A stretch of 64,000 nt of DNA from a bacterium SCSIO 12643. Lineage in GTDB: Bacteria; Bacteroidota; Bacteroidia; Flavobacteriales_G; Salibacteraceae. Of this stretch, positions 27,312-37,600 are shown in pieces. Both the position numbers and the translations under genes were made by a program. The stretch covers positions 2,108,001 through 2,172,000 of the forward strand of contig CP073750.1 in NCBI GenBank assembly GCA_024398135.1, written 5' to 3'. The notes beneath the pieces were generated by a model. That model worked only from the letters and a program-made list of their open reading frames with translations, had not been told where the DNA came from and ran no database searches. Numbering within the stretch: the first letter of the stretch is position 1; every line of letters starts with the position of its first letter.

Positions 27312-27340
27312 AAAGAGACTCCTTTAGGGTCTCTTTTTTT
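27312..27340 (+). terminator. Rho-independent terminator of gdhA
   Basis: AAAGAGAC (27312-27319) pairs with GTCTCTTT (27329-27336); the inner bases CC/GG extend the stem with one mismatch. A T-run continues to 27340. It lies 25 bases after the stop. Confidence 0.85.
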
Positions 27341-27386
27341 ATGCGCTAAACTCAGCTTGATCATGAATATTTGAACCGTAATCAGT

Positions 27387-27394
27387 TATATTTG
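27387..27394 (+). promoter_or_regulatory. Promoter -7 box for kbl
   Basis: TATATTTG matches TAnnTTTG, 20 bases before the ATG at 27415. It overlaps an in-frame GTG at 27394 that would otherwise extend the protein by seven residues. Confidence 0.5.
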
Positions 27395-27414
27395 TGAACC
27401 TCAAAACAAAGATT

Positions 27415-28608
27415 ATGTACGGAAAATTAAAAGACTCTTTAACTCAGGAATTGGCTGAGATTAAAGATGCAGGATTATATAAAAGCGAAAGAATAATTAC
27501 TACTCCTCAGGGGGCTGAAATAAAAGTAAGTACTGGCGAAGAAGTATTGAATTTTTGTTCGAATAATTATTTGGGTCTGTCCTCTCACCCACGAGTGATT
27601 GAAGCTGCACACAAAGCTTTGGATTCTCATGGATTTGGTTTGTCTTCTGTCCGTTTCATCTGTGGAACACAAGATATTCATAAGGAATTAGAAGGTAAAA
27701 TAGCTGAGTTTTTAGGTACAGAAGATACAATTTTGTATGCTGCTGCTTTTGATGCCAATGGAGGTGTATTTGAACCTTTATTAGGGAAAGACGATGCGAT
27801 TATTTCGGATTCATTGAATCATGCTTCTATTATTGATGGTGTACGTTTATGTAAAGCGCAACGTTTCCGTTATGCCAATAATGATATGGCAGATTTGGAG
27901 GCGCAATTAATCGAAGCTTCAAAAACTGCAAAGAATAAAATTATTGTTACTGACGGAGTATTTTCCATGGATGGCTATGTAGCGCAAATAGATAAAATTT
28001 GTGATTTAGCAGATAAATATGATGCATTGGTGATGGTAGATGAATGTCATTCAACAGGTTTTATTGGTAAAACCGGAAGAGGTACTCATGAATTGACCGG
28101 AGCAATGGGAAGAGTAGATATCATTACCGGAACTCTAGGAAAAGGTCTTGGTGGTGCAATGGGAGGTTTTACAACAGGTCGTAAGGAAATTATTGATATG
28201 TTACGTCAAAGATCTCGTCCGTATTTATTCTCAAATTCATTGGCTCCTGCAATTGTTGGTGCGTCTATTGAAGTTTTAAATATGCTAAGTGAGACAACAG
28301 AATTAAGAGATAAATTGCATGCCAATGTAGCTCAGTTTAAGTCAGGAGTTAAAGCTGCTGGTTTTGATATTAAAGATGGGGATTCTGCTATTGTTCCAAT
28401 TATGTTATACGATGCACCTTTGGCGCAGAAGTTTGCTAACATGCTTTTAGATGAAGGTATTTATGTAATTGGATTCTTCTACCCGGTGGTACCAAAAGGG
28501 CAGGCTAGAATTCGTGTGCAGCTTTCTGCAGGACATGAACCGGAACATATTGATAAAGCCATCGCAGCCTTTACAAAAGTGGGTAAAGAGCTTGGCGTGA
28601 TTTCGTAA
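27415..28608 (+). CDS. kbl: Glycine C-acetyltransferase (2-amino-3-ketobutyrate CoA ligase)
   Basis: 397 residues from the ATG at 27415. A PLP enzyme of the alpha-oxoamine synthase family: it cleaves 2-amino-3-ketobutyrate with CoA to glycine and acetyl-CoA in threonine breakdown. [18 protein letters not shown], the [13 protein letters not shown] segment, [20 protein letters not shown] and [14 protein letters not shown] with the PLP lysine (about 244) are all present. No threonine dehydrogenase gene is nearby. The GTG at 27394 is inside the -7 box, so it was not used as start. Confidence 0.92.
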   Translation: MYGKLKDSLTQELAEIKDAGLYKSERIITTPQGAEIKVSTGEEVLNFCSNNYLGLSSHPRVIEAAHKALDSHGFGLSSVRFICGTQDIHKELEGKIAEFLGTEDTILYAAAFDANGGVFEPLLGKDDAIISDSLNHASIIDGVRLCKAQRFRYANNDMADLEAQLIEASKTAKNKIIVTDGVFSMDGYVAQIDKICDLADKYDALVMVDECHSTGFIGKTGRGTHELTGAMGRVDIITGTLGKGLGGAMGGFTTGRKEIIDMLRQRSRPYLFSNSLAPAIVGASIEVLNMLSETTELRDKLHANVAQFKSGVKAAGFDIKDGDSAIVPIMLYDAPLAQKFANMLLDEGIYVIGFFYPVVPKGQARIRVQLSAGHEPEHIDKAIAAFTKVGKELGVIS

Positions 28609-28629
28609 TCAAAAGAAATTTTAGTTGAG

Positions 28630-28659
28630 AATCCCTATCCTATTTGGATGGGGATTTTT
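28630..28659 (+). terminator. Terminator-like hairpin after kbl
   Basis: AATCCCTATCC (28630-28640) pairs with GGATGGGGATT (28646-28656) apart from one T-G position, loop of five, then T to 28659. It overlaps the last bases of the convergent gene. Direction fits kbl. Confidence 0.75.
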
Positions 28660-29308
28660 GTTTTAAGTAAGTATATAATTGTTCAAATTTGGCTTTGTTT
28701 TGAATTAATTCACCTCCCGATATTTTGGCTTTTTTAATACTGTTCAGGTTTGGAAAACGTAGCTTGCCATTGGCTACAGAATACATCCATAACAAGTCTG
28801 CATAATTAAACATAATATTAGCCTTTTCAGCAAAGTTTGCGTTGGTGATTTTAAAACCCAGATTCTTTGCGGTACGTTCACTAAAGAAATAAGAACTCCC
28901 TGAAATCTCCACAGTATGAGGTAATTCCTCATTTTCTATAAGTTCAATAATCTTCAAGAGTCCGAGTAGGTAATATTGTAAGATTTGATTTTTTATTTCA
29001 GCTCCGGCTTTAGCATTAGATAAGACCATTAAATAATCAAATGAAGTGCCGTTATGCAGGTCATATTTTTTTGCTGAAGGGTTGTATACCAACAACATTG
29101 GTGAAAGATATTTATATGTCCCAATTAGAGTGAAAAAAGGAGTGAGTCCGAATTGCATAACTGGAGCCAGAATAGGCATGAGGAGGATATAGGCTAGAGA
29201 TTTATCCAATGATCTATACCATAATGCACAAAAACCAAAAACGATAATGAGCAATAATAGAGCAACTGTCCATTGGTATAGTTTATTCTTTTGGTAGAAT
29301 GGGTTCAT
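28640..29308 (-). CDS. Membrane protein of unknown function
   Basis: 222 residues. Two membrane segments lie at about 13-30 and 36-62, followed by a soluble region with helical and beta parts (SPMLLVYNPSAKKYDLHNG, GSSYFFSERTAKNLGFKIT). I do not recognise a family. The start overlaps the stop of the upstream hydrolase gene by one base, so it is translated from the same mRNA, and the two may act together at the envelope. The 3' end overlaps the kbl terminator hairpin. Confidence 0.6.
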   Translation of the reverse strand: MNPFYQKNKLYQWTVALLLLIIVFGFCALWYRSLDKSLAYILLMPILAPVMQFGLTPFFTLIGTYKYLSPMLLVYNPSAKKYDLHNGTSFDYLMVLSNAKAGAEIKNQILQYYLLGLLKIIELIENEELPHTVEISGSSYFFSERTAKNLGFKITNANFAEKANIMFNYADLLWMYSVANGKLRFPNLNSIKKAKISGGELIQNKAKFEQLYTYLKQKSPSK

Positions 29309-30057
29309 TATAAGAAATGAAGTGTGAGGAATTCAGTTACTGCATTCCAATATTCTTGATTGCCTTGATTTTGCGACCACAAAGCTTTTGAGCCATGATA
29401 CCCGTTATGGGTTGGTGTAAAAGTGACTTTTTCAGGAATCGGAATATTTTCATAAATAGGTTTCCATGAATTGACCTCACTTTTCGAAGATGTTATGAAA
29501 ATTGGGCAATTCACTTCTATGGCATAATCTGCGATTTTCATAAAATCATATTCGAAATATTCACCTGGAGAGAAACATAATATTCCATCAATGTCAGCTG
29601 TATGTTTTTGCGCCAATATGAAATTTAATGAAGCAGAATAAGAACTTCCCCAAATAATGATTTTGCTATTTGGGTATTGACTTTTTGCATAGGCTAATGC
29701 GGCTTCTAAATCAGGAAGTGCATCTGGGTAACCGGTTGGAAGTTTATTGTCTACAGCTTGTTTATGGGTTTCATTTATAACTCCGTTAATCTGCCCACCT
29801 GAACGTTGATCGATCGCTAAACAATTGAATCCTAATGTGACCAATTTGGGTGCGATTTCGCGATATTCTCCACGGCTGTAACCTGCTTGATGAAACATGA
29901 GAATCACCGGATCTCCAGGGTTTGATTCATAAATATCCACATTAATATGTAACCCATCAGTACTATTAATGGTAGTGGTGGTAAATGGATTTGAAAATGA
30001 AAAAAGTGGAATGAATAGTGTCAGAGTCAGTATACCGAATAACGTTTTTATAGACAT
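29308..30057 (-). CDS. Secreted alpha/beta hydrolase
   Basis: 249 residues; signal peptide of about 22 residues ending SFSN. The core follows the alpha/beta-hydrolase order: PVILMFHQAGYSRGEYREIAP (oxyanion region), LAIDQRSGG, the nucleophile elbow IIWGSSYSASLNF (GxSxS, Ser about 142), ITSSKSEVNSW near the acid, and HNGYHGSKALW with the catalytic His. It resembles dienelactone-hydrolase-like secreted esterases; substrate unknown. It is followed by a membrane protein overlapping by one base and preceded 55 bases upstream by the LEA-like lipoprotein gene on the same strand. Confidence 0.8.
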   Translation of the reverse strand: MSIKTLFGILTLTLFIPLFSFSNPFTTTTINSTDGLHINVDIYESNPGDPVILMFHQAGYSRGEYREIAPKLVTLGFNCLAIDQRSGGQINGVINETHKQAVDNKLPTGYPDALPDLEAALAYAKSQYPNSKIIIWGSSYSASLNFILAQKHTADIDGILCFSPGEYFEYDFMKIADYAIEVNCPIFITSSKSEVNSWKPIYENIPIPEKVTFTPTHNGYHGSKALWSQNQGNQEYWNAVTEFLTLHFL

Positions 30058-30112
30058 AATTTTTTACTTGTTTCAGGCTTCCAATTTAAGTAAAAAATCA
30101 GATCAATAGATT

Positions 30113-30601
30113 TTAAGAGGCGATGTTTTGTAAATCTTTCCAATGAATATTTTGCATGTGATCGATGTCAAAAGAGCGCTTAAAAAATCCCATAGACCCT
30201 CTGGCCTTACCTGAAACATGTAGTCGCAAGTTGTTTGTTAGAATTGCAAATCCAAGGGATGTAGCGATTTCGGCCATGCTTTTTTCCAGTTCCAGTTTCA
30301 TTTTAAGATGAATTTGATGTTCACCGTTTTTAGGTAGTTCATATGGTTCCATTAAGGATGCTGTTCCCATTTTAATACTGTTAATAGAAATATCCACATC
30401 CGCATCAGTGAGTTTGATTTTCTGTTTGTTTGGATTATTGACTGTAAACTTTAGGATAATCTCGGCATCCTGCTCATGCATTTCGATCACTTCAATACCA
30501 TCAAAAGAAGTGAGAGTAGGTTCTTGAAATGAACATGAGGTAATGTTCAAGACAATGAAAAACAATATTAAAATTCGAGGAAATACTTTGTTTATCTGCA
30601 T
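30113..30601 (-). CDS. LEA14-like lipoprotein
   Basis: 162 residues. The signal peptide ends at the lipobox ITSC (Cys about 23), so the protein is lipid-anchored. The rest fits the LEA type 2 (WHy) fold: FTVNNPNKQKIKLTDADVDISINSIKMGTA is the family's NPN segment followed by beta strands, with a final KARGSMGFFKRSFDI strand pair. Small LEA14-like lipoproteins are common in Bacteroidota; the role in the envelope is not established. First of three same-strand genes with the hydrolase and membrane protein. Divergent from mrp. Confidence 0.75.
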   Translation of the reverse strand: MQINKVFPRILILFFIVLNITSCSFQEPTLTSFDGIEVIEMHEQDAEIILKFTVNNPNKQKIKLTDADVDISINSIKMGTASLMEPYELPKNGEHQIHLKMKLELEKSMAEIATSLGFAILTNNLRLHVSGKARGSMGFFKRSFDIDHMQNIHWKDLQNIAS

Positions 30602-30794
30602 GTGGCAATTTTAACGAAAATGGTAAAGTGATAATATTTACAAGGCGTTAAAATTTGTCAAGTAGCGGATAATTATCCGTTCTGATGTAAGAATTTGTAA
30701 TTTATGGTTAAAAAAGTGTGTGGAACGAAACATATATCACTTTAGAATCATTCTAAATACTTTAATTTCGTTGCTCAAAATTTTGTGAGAGAAA

Positions 30795-31868
30795 ATGATT
30801 ACTGAAAATAGTGTAATGAAAGGGCTTTCCTATGTGATTGAGCCCGACTTGAAGAAGGATTTGGTAAGTGCAAATTTGGTTTCCGGGTTAAAGATTGAAG
30901 GAAATGTAGTTTCGTTTAATCTGAAAATAAATAACCCTGCAATGCATAGTAAGCAGAGAATGGAAGAAGCTGTTTTGCATTATTTGAAAATACATGTTTC
31001 TGAAGATGTTGAGGTGGAAATAGATTTTATTCCATTAGATAAGCACCAAAATAAAAGAGAGCCATCGCAAAGAAAGATGTTACACAGTGTCAAAAACATT
31101 ATCGCTGTAGCATCTGGTAAAGGTGGTGTAGGTAAATCAACAATTACGGCAAATATTGCGGCAGGATTAGCGAAGAAAGGATATAAAGTTGGATTAATTG
31201 ATGCGGATATTTATGGGCCGTCAATGCCATTAATGTTTGATGAAGCACAATCAGTTCCAGGTGGAATTTTAATTGATGGAAAGCAAAAGATGACTCCTGT
31301 TGAAAGTTCTTGGGGTGTGGATATCATGTCTATTGGATTTTTTGCACAAGCCAATCAAGCTGTAGTATGGAGAGGACCAATGGTAGATTCAGCATTGAAA
31401 CAAATGGCAAATGATACCCACTGGGGAGATTTGGATTATATGTTGATTGATTTACCTCCAGGTACCGGAGATGTTCACCTAACATTAGTTCAAAATATTC
31501 CTTTGACTGGTATCGTAATAGTAAGTACACCGCAGCCTGTAGCTTTGGCTGATGCCAGAAAAGCAGTAGGAATGTTTAATATGGATGGAATAACTTCGCC
31601 TATTTTAGGTTTGGTAGAAAATATGAGCTATTTCGTACCGGAAGATATGCCTGAAAAGAAATACCATATTTTTGGTAAGGATGGTGCGAAGAATTTGGCA
31701 GAAGAATTAAATGTACCTTTGTTGGCACAAATTCCATTGGTAACCAGTGTTCGTGAAGCTGGTGATGCTGGGCGTCCGGCAGTATTGCAAAATGGAACTC
31801 CGCAAGCAGAAGCGTTCATGGATTTAGTAAATTCTGTAGAAAGTAAGGTTAACGAATTGGCAGAGTAG
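30795..31868 (+). CDS. mrp: Mrp/ApbC-type Fe-S cluster carrier ATPase
   Basis: 357 residues. An N-terminal MIP18/DUF59 domain (about 1-85) precedes the P-loop ATPase. Motifs: IIAVASGKGGVGKSTITANIA (deviant Walker A, about 102-122), IDADIYGPSMP, WRGPMVDSALKQ and DYMLIDLPPGTGDVHLT. ApbC proteins bind and deliver Fe-S clusters. The CxxC expected after ENMS in enterobacterial ApbC is absent: the text runs ENMSYFVPEDMPEKKYHIFG, a form I associate with Bacteroidota. The next gene, NifU-like, starts two bases after the stop, a functional pairing. Confidence 0.92.
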   Translation: MITENSVMKGLSYVIEPDLKKDLVSANLVSGLKIEGNVVSFNLKINNPAMHSKQRMEEAVLHYLKIHVSEDVEVEIDFIPLDKHQNKREPSQRKMLHSVKNIIAVASGKGGVGKSTITANIAAGLAKKGYKVGLIDADIYGPSMPLMFDEAQSVPGGILIDGKQKMTPVESSWGVDIMSIGFFAQANQAVVWRGPMVDSALKQMANDTHWGDLDYMLIDLPPGTGDVHLTLVQNIPLTGIVIVSTPQPVALADARKAVGMFNMDGITSPILGLVENMSYFVPEDMPEKKYHIFGKDGAKNLAEELNVPLLAQIPLVTSVREAGDAGRPAVLQNGTPQAEAFMDLVNSVESKVNELAE

Positions 31869-31870
31869 TC

Positions 31871-32137
31871 ATGTCTGAGATCAAAGAAATAGAAGATAGA
31901 GTAAGAAATGTTTTAAATCAGATTAGGCCATATCTGATAGAAGATGGAGGTGATTTGGAACTGATCGAAGTATCAGAAGAGTTAGTGGCTAAAATCGAGT
32001 TAAAAGGAAACTGTACCAGCTGTTCTTTAAATAGTATGACATTTAAAAACAGTATCGAAGATTCTATATTTAGAGCGGTTCCTGAAGTGAAGAGCGTGGA
32101 AGCAATTAATTTCACGTTGATGAAACCTCAGATTTAA
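31871..32137 (+). CDS. NifU/Nfu C-terminal-domain Fe-S scaffold protein
   Basis: 88 residues, a stand-alone NifU C-terminal domain. IRPYLIEDGGDLELIEV opens the domain and GNCTSCSLNSMTFKNSIE carries the CxxC that holds the 4Fe-4S cluster between two monomers. Two bases after mrp, so the two form an operon for cluster assembly and delivery in the cytoplasm. A terminator follows at 32156-32188. Confidence 0.93.
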   Translation: MSEIKEIEDRVRNVLNQIRPYLIEDGGDLELIEVSEELVAKIELKGNCTSCSLNSMTFKNSIEDSIFRAVPEVKSVEAINFTLMKPQI

Positions 32138-32155
32138 AACAGGTATAAGAATATG

Positions 32156-32188
32156 AAGAGGCTGAATTTATTTCAAGCCTCTTTTTTT
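32156..32188 (+). terminator. Rho-independent terminator of mrp-nifU
   Basis: AAGAGGCT (32156-32163) pairs with AGCCTCTT (32176-32183), with inner GAA/TTC pairs, then a T-run to 32188. It lies 19 bases after the stop. Confidence 0.88.
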
Positions 32189-32193
32189 GATAT

Positions 32194-32219
32194 AAAAAAA
32201 GCTCCATAAAAGGAGCTTC
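32194..32219 (-). terminator. Rho-independent terminator of the gene at 32242-32544
   Basis: AAGCTCC (32199-32205) and GGAGCTT (32212-32218) form a perfect stem. On the minus strand the T-run is the complement of A at 32194-32200; a T-rich stretch on the plus side makes it partly bidirectional. Confidence 0.82.
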
Positions 32220-32241
32220 AATTTTTTTAATTATACATTCA

Positions 32242-32544
32242 TTAAGCTTGTAGCGCGAAGTCTACATTGATGTTTTTATGCGCCACATATCGGTCAATCC
32301 AATTGGCCTGACCAGCTAGAGGCATATTCCTTGCTTCTTCGTATCCAATTTCCAGTAGAACTGGATAATCTTCATTTTCATAATCTTTTTCTACGAAGTT
32401 TTTGAAGTCTACCTCAGTCAATCTTTCGACTTTAATAACTTCAAATTCTCTATGCTCAGTATACAATACAGAGTCGTCAGTGAGAACCATTAACTTAGGA
32501 GAATTAGAAAATATTGGTGCCGCATAAAAGAATCGTGCATTCAT
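32242..32544 (-). CDS. Small conserved-looking protein of unknown function
   Basis: 100 residues, no signal peptide or membrane segment, so cytoplasmic. It begins MNARFFYAAPIF and contains an acidic middle (EVDFKNFVEKDYENEDYP). No motif I can name. It is a real gene by its own terminator (32194-32219), steady codon pattern and lack of competing frame. It stands alone, downstream of a 183-base gap that lacks other genes. Confidence 0.6.
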   Translation of the reverse strand: MNARFFYAAPIFSNSPKLMVLTDDSVLYTEHREFEVIKVERLTEVDFKNFVEKDYENEDYPVLLEIGYEEARNMPLAGQANWIDRYVAHKNINVDFALQA

Positions 32545-32727
32545 AGTGTTAGTGTTTATTAGTAAAAAATATTCTAAATTCTACTCTAAAAGTCATCCTA
32601 AAAGGAGTAGTGTTATACAAGTATACTTATTAAATATATTCCCCTCCAACTTTTATTTTTCGGTTAAAATAATTGACCAAATAGTGCTTAAGGCTAGAGA
32701 ATTAGGGTCAAAACCTTTAACTATATA

Positions 32728-33333
32728 TTAATCTTGAAGAACCCACTTTTTTTCGAAGTAGAAATAAACCGAACTGGCAATACACCCTGAAATGATTCCG
32801 ATAACGGTTCCTCCTAAAATATCACCAGGATAATGAACACCTAAATAAATTCTGGAATAAGAAACTAAAGCTGCCCAGAAGATCATGAAGATCCACATTT
32901 TTTTGGATTTTAATAAAGAGGAAACGAACCATGCAATAGCAAAAGAATTAGCAGCATGAGAAGAAACAAACCCATATAAGCCACCCTTGTAAATGGAACC
33001 GTTAGGATCGGTAAGTAAGTGAACTTGTCCTAAAAGATCGGGAGAATGGGACGGACGTAGACGTTCAAAAAAAGGTTTAAAGAACCCGGATGAGATTTGA
33101 TCCGCAAGAAGAATTGCCAAAGCAATCGAGCCAACTATAAGAGTGAACTGTTTGAGTGTCGTTACTCGGTCAGCTTTCTTTTTTTGAATAATTAGATATA
33201 AAAGGATTAGATAGAAAGGAATCCAGAAAGGCGCAGAGGACACCCACCACATAATAGAATCCCAAAAAGAATTGTGGAATCCATTCAACCATAGTAATAG
33301 TTGTTTGTCGTACGTGTCCAATGCTTCGATCAT
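32728..33333 (-). CDS. PAP2-family membrane phosphatase
   Basis: 201 residues, five or six membrane segments. The three catalytic motifs are present: KPFFERLRP (K-x6-RP, about 97-105), GFVSSHAANSF (the SGH motif in the form SSHA, about 129-139), and SRIYLGVHYPGD (about 167-178, with Arg and His). Substrates of such enzymes include undecaprenyl pyrophosphate and lipid phosphates; the sequence cannot decide. A box CACATTTG (33339-33346, minus strand), one mismatch from consensus, lies five bases before the ATG. Confidence 0.88.
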   Translation of the reverse strand: MIEALDTYDKQLLLWLNGFHNSFWDSIMWWVSSAPFWIPFYLILLYLIIQKKKADRVTTLKQFTLIVGSIALAILLADQISSGFFKPFFERLRPSHSPDLLGQVHLLTDPNGSIYKGGLYGFVSSHAANSFAIAWFVSSLLKSKKMWIFMIFWAALVSYSRIYLGVHYPGDILGGTVIGIISGCIASSVYFYFEKKWVLQD

Positions 33334-33371
33334 GCCCGCAAATGTGCAGAAAATAATTCAGTTGAGATCAA

Positions 33372-34697
33372 TTAGAACTCTGCTTGGTTTAAATCGCCAC
33401 TGATTTGTAACACGACCAATTCTGCATTTTTAGCGGAGTATTTTGCTTGATTTAATGCGAGTTGCGCATTCAGAAGATTTACTTGTGCCTGCCTGAATTC
33501 AATACTGGAAATTTGTCCTAATTTGTATTGATCGACACTTCTGTCAAAGTTGGTCTGTGCGGTTTGCAAATTCTTTTCCTGCGCGTCCTTTACAAAAAGT
33601 GCCGTTTGATATGCCGTCCACGCGTTACTCAGATTGCGTTCAATATTGAGCTTTTGTTTTTCTAAGTTGATGCTCTGGTTATCTAGTGCAATTTGGGCAT
33701 TTTGTTTCTGAATACGTGTAGAACCACCATCATAAATATTCCAACTTAAAGTAGCTCCAACGGAAGGACCAATAGAAGAAGATTTATTGATGAAAGATGT
33801 AGCCCCCAAATAGTTTTCATTCCATCCGTAGTTGGCATTTAAATTCAATTTAGGGATGGCATTGGCACCAACTGATTTGATATCATAAGAAGCATTTTTC
33901 ATGGCACTTTCTTCTTGTAAAATGGTAACGTTATTTTCTTTGGAGTGCACCAGTAAGGTTTCATACATCAATTGATCGTTATAAGTTAAAGTGGTATCTA
34001 CACTGAAATTTATATTGACATCACGACCCAAAAGAAGATTTAAGTTTCTTTTTTCATTGGCTAGCAATTGTGTATTGGTCAAATAGGTAATACTATCATT
34101 ATTGTAATCTACCTCAGCATTCAAAATATCTAGTTGTGTACCTTGTCCATAATCAAAATTGTATTGCGCTCTCTGCAATCTTATTCTTGAAATATTCAAG
34201 GTTTGTTTTTGATTGTTTACATCCTGTGTCAATCTTGCAATCTCATAGTACGAAGTAAAGATATTCAGGATGGTCGTTTCAACCATTTGACGTGCTTGAA
34301 GTTCTGAGATTCTATAATTTTCTTTTAACTTTTTATAAGTGTTACTTCTTCCAAAACCATCAAATATGGTGTACTGTAGACCCACAGATGCGTTGAGGCT
34401 TTGCGTTTCGTTATTGTCAAAGTCGTTTTCTTCACCTGATTTTTGTGTGACCGAACCTTCTGTATTAGAATAAGAACCACCGGCGGTACCACTTAAAGAA
34501 GGCAGGTATCTACTATTTTCAATACTGGCATTATTCATGGCAACATCCACATTGTTATTGGATAACTGAATGTCGAAGTTGTTTTCCATAGCTATGGTCA
34601 CCGCTTCCTTTTTCTGAAGAAGTTCTTGCGCTATAAGAGGACTAATACTAAAAAGTATTAGTGAAAACATAATGGATTTAAAAAACATCTTAATCAT
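33372..34697 (-). CDS. TolC-family outer-membrane efflux protein
   Basis: 441 residues, signal peptide of about 23 residues (ending PLIAQ). Two repeats of long helices with ALNQAKYS/QAQVNLLNAQLAL patterns and a beta-barrel segment per repeat (LSGTAGGSYSNT; LNLNANYGWNENY) fit the TolC fold. It forms the outer-membrane channel of the tripartite pump whose permease and adaptor are the two genes upstream. It overlaps the permease gene by eight bases. Last gene of the marR-adaptor-RND-TolC operon. Confidence 0.92.
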   Translation of the reverse strand: MIKMFFKSIMFSLILFSISPLIAQELLQKKEAVTIAMENNFDIQLSNNNVDVAMNNASIENSRYLPSLSGTAGGSYSNTEGSVTQKSGEENDFDNNETQSLNASVGLQYTIFDGFGRSNTYKKLKENYRISELQARQMVETTILNIFTSYYEIARLTQDVNNQKQTLNISRIRLQRAQYNFDYGQGTQLDILNAEVDYNNDSITYLTNTQLLANEKRNLNLLLGRDVNINFSVDTTLTYNDQLMYETLLVHSKENNVTILQEESAMKNASYDIKSVGANAIPKLNLNANYGWNENYLGATSFINKSSSIGPSVGATLSWNIYDGGSTRIQKQNAQIALDNQSINLEKQKLNIERNLSNAWTAYQTALFVKDAQEKNLQTAQTNFDRSVDQYKLGQISSIEFRQAQVNLLNAQLALNQAKYSAKNAELVVLQISGDLNQAEF

Positions 34698-37600
34698 GTT
34701 GTTCAGATTTTAATTCAATGACAGCACCTTCCACTTCTTCCGGTGAAGGTTTAATTCCGGTGGTATACCACTGCCATAAGACTTTGATATCATTACTCAA
34801 TTTGAGCATAAGAGGCAACATTACCAATGTAAGTACTGTTGCTAATCCGATTCCATAAGCAATCGAAATAGCCATTGGAATCAGGAACTGTGCCTGACGA
34901 CTTGTTTCGAAGATGAGAGGAGATAATCCAGCGATGGTCGTAATGGACGTTAAGAATATAGCCCGGAATCTTGATTTTCCCGCAGCAATAATAGCCTCAT
35001 CGTATTTCATTCCTTCTTTAAGATAAGTGTTGAATTTGCTGATCAATACCAGGCCATCGTTTACAATAATTCCAATCAAAGCAATGATTCCAAGGAAGCT
35101 CAATACATTAATAGCAAATCCATGAATCCAGTGTCCCCAACCTACACCAATAAGCGAGAATGGAACCATTAGAAGTAATACGATGGGTTGATCAAATGAT
35201 CTGAATGTAAATGCAATGACTACAAAAATTAAGAACAAGATCACCGGTAAAACCAAACCTGCAGAACCAGTCGTTTTTTCAGCTTCACGGTTTTGTCCTT
35301 CGAAAATGGCATTTACTCCGGGGTAACGTTCTTTCATTACCGGTAATAAATCAGATTTAATATCCGCCATCATGTCGGTAGCACTGGTGCTTGGATCTTT
35401 CAAATCCGAATCAATTCTAATTTCTCGCTTACCATTTAAGTGATTAATTGATATTTCCCCTCTTTCGATGGTATAATTTGCTACTTCACGAAGCGGCACA
35501 CGGTCTCCGGAACCATTTACCAAACGCATGTCATCCAGTTGTTGGATTGAACTTCTTTCCTTCAAATCGTATCGGACCCAGACTTTAATCTCATCTTGTC
35601 CACGTTGGAAACGCTGAACCTGATGCCCAAAGAATCCACTTCTTACCTGACTGATGACATCATTTAATGTAAAACCCATTGCATAGGCTTCATCTTTTAA
35701 AGAGATATTGATTTCTTTGATCCCTTCCGGATCATTATCTGTAAGATCCTTTAACAAAGGGTTTTTCTTGAGCTCTCCTTTGATATAATCTTTAGCAGCT
35801 TTAAGTTCCTCAGTGTTGTTACTCATTAATGCCAACGAAACGGGTTTACCTCCAAAGTTTCCTCCTGATCCAAATTCAACAGCTTCTGCCTGATTGATAT
35901 CTCCAACCATTTCGCTCAATGTGGTAGATACCACATATGATTTGAAGTTGCGTTTTTCTCCCGGGAGCAGGTTGATGTTTAAGGATGCTGTAGAACTTCC
36001 TGGTCCGATTCTTTTAATGACACTCTGAATAGGATCATCAATTTGATATTCTTCTTCTAATTTGTCATTCAGTAACCATGCTTGTTGCTCAATTTCAGAA
36101 ATAATGGAATCGGTGATAACCTCATTGGTTCCTTGGGGCATTTTTAAAGTCACGATTACACGATCACTTGCAATTTGCGGGAAGAAAGTGAACTTAATAA
36201 TTCCTCCACCGATGGCACCAAAAGTTAAAATCAACATGGCAATTGGTATTGCAAACCCGAGTAGTCTGTTTTTCATGAAGAATTCCAGATATGGACCATA
36301 TAGTTTTTCTTTCATGAAATTCATGAAGTTGTCTGCCCATCTATTGAAACTATAAGTTTTTTGTTGATCCGTAAGTGCTTTGGAATGTGCTACGTGTGAG
36401 GGTAAAATCACTAAAGCCTCGATCAGAGAAACGGATAACGTAAGTACAACGATTATGGCTACTTCTCCAAAGAACTCACCTACACGACCATCTAAGAAGA
36501 AGAAAGTAGAGAATGCGATTAATGTAGTCAGAATGGCTGATGTAATCGCTGGTAAGACCTCTAAAGTTCCATCAATGGCTGATTGAATTGGTGACTTTCC
36601 TTTTTCGTGATGATGGTAAATGTTTTCAGCAATGACAATTCCATCATCGACCAGAATACCAATTACGATAATCATTCCGAAAAGAGATAGTACATTAATT
36701 GTAACATCAAAGTATCCGGCAAACATGAACATTCCTAAAAAAGAGATCGGTAAACCAAATGCGACCCAGAAGGCCAATCTAGGTTTTAAGAAAATCGCCA
36801 GAAAGAACAGTACCAATGCCATTCCTTGAAGTGCATTTTTGGTAAGTAGTTCTGTTCTTTGAATGATCGTCTCAGAAGCGTCTCTGGTCACATCTAATCT
36901 AACGTTTTGATGCGTTTCATTATAATGCTTGATATATGCTAATGTTTTTTCAGCTACTGTGATAAGGTCTTCACTATTGGTTGTGTTGACCTGAAATTTA
37001 ATGGAAGGTTTACCATTGAAATAAGAACGATTTGGACTTTCAGACCATTTATCGGTCACGTGAGCCACGTCTTTTAAATATATTTTATTTCCGTTTTCAA
37101 GAGCTTTAACCACTACGTAATCCAATTCTCTACCATAATAAGATCGGTTTTTTACACGAATCAAAAACTCTTCTTCCGGAGTTTTGATGGAACCACCAGA
37201 AGATAGAATATTAGTTGCCGCTACGGCATTTGAAACTTCTCTAAATGTTAGATTGTATGCGCGAAGCTGGTCTTCATTTACGGCTATTTCGATTTCTTCA
37301 TCAGGAAAACCACTCATTTCAACCTGAGAAATTCCATCTAAAGCTCTAATATCTGATTCGATATCACGACCCATTTCCTTTAAGGATTTAAGTGAAACAT
37401 TGTCACCGCTTAGCACAAATGAAACTGCTTCAGTCCTGAAAATTTCCTTTGAAATAATAGGAGGTTCCATACCTACAGGAAATGATGGAACTTTATCTAC
37501 CGCATTTTTAATATCATCTAAAACAGCAGAGACATCATAACCTTTAAGAACTTCTACCTTAATGCTTGCGTAGTTTTCTTGAGATGTCGAGGTAAATCGA

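Noticed and set aside
32546-32731. Plus-strand open frame of 61 residues between two minus-strand genes
   Set aside because: Lys/Ser/Phe-rich composition typical of AT-rich intergenic DNA, no promoter box, no motif.
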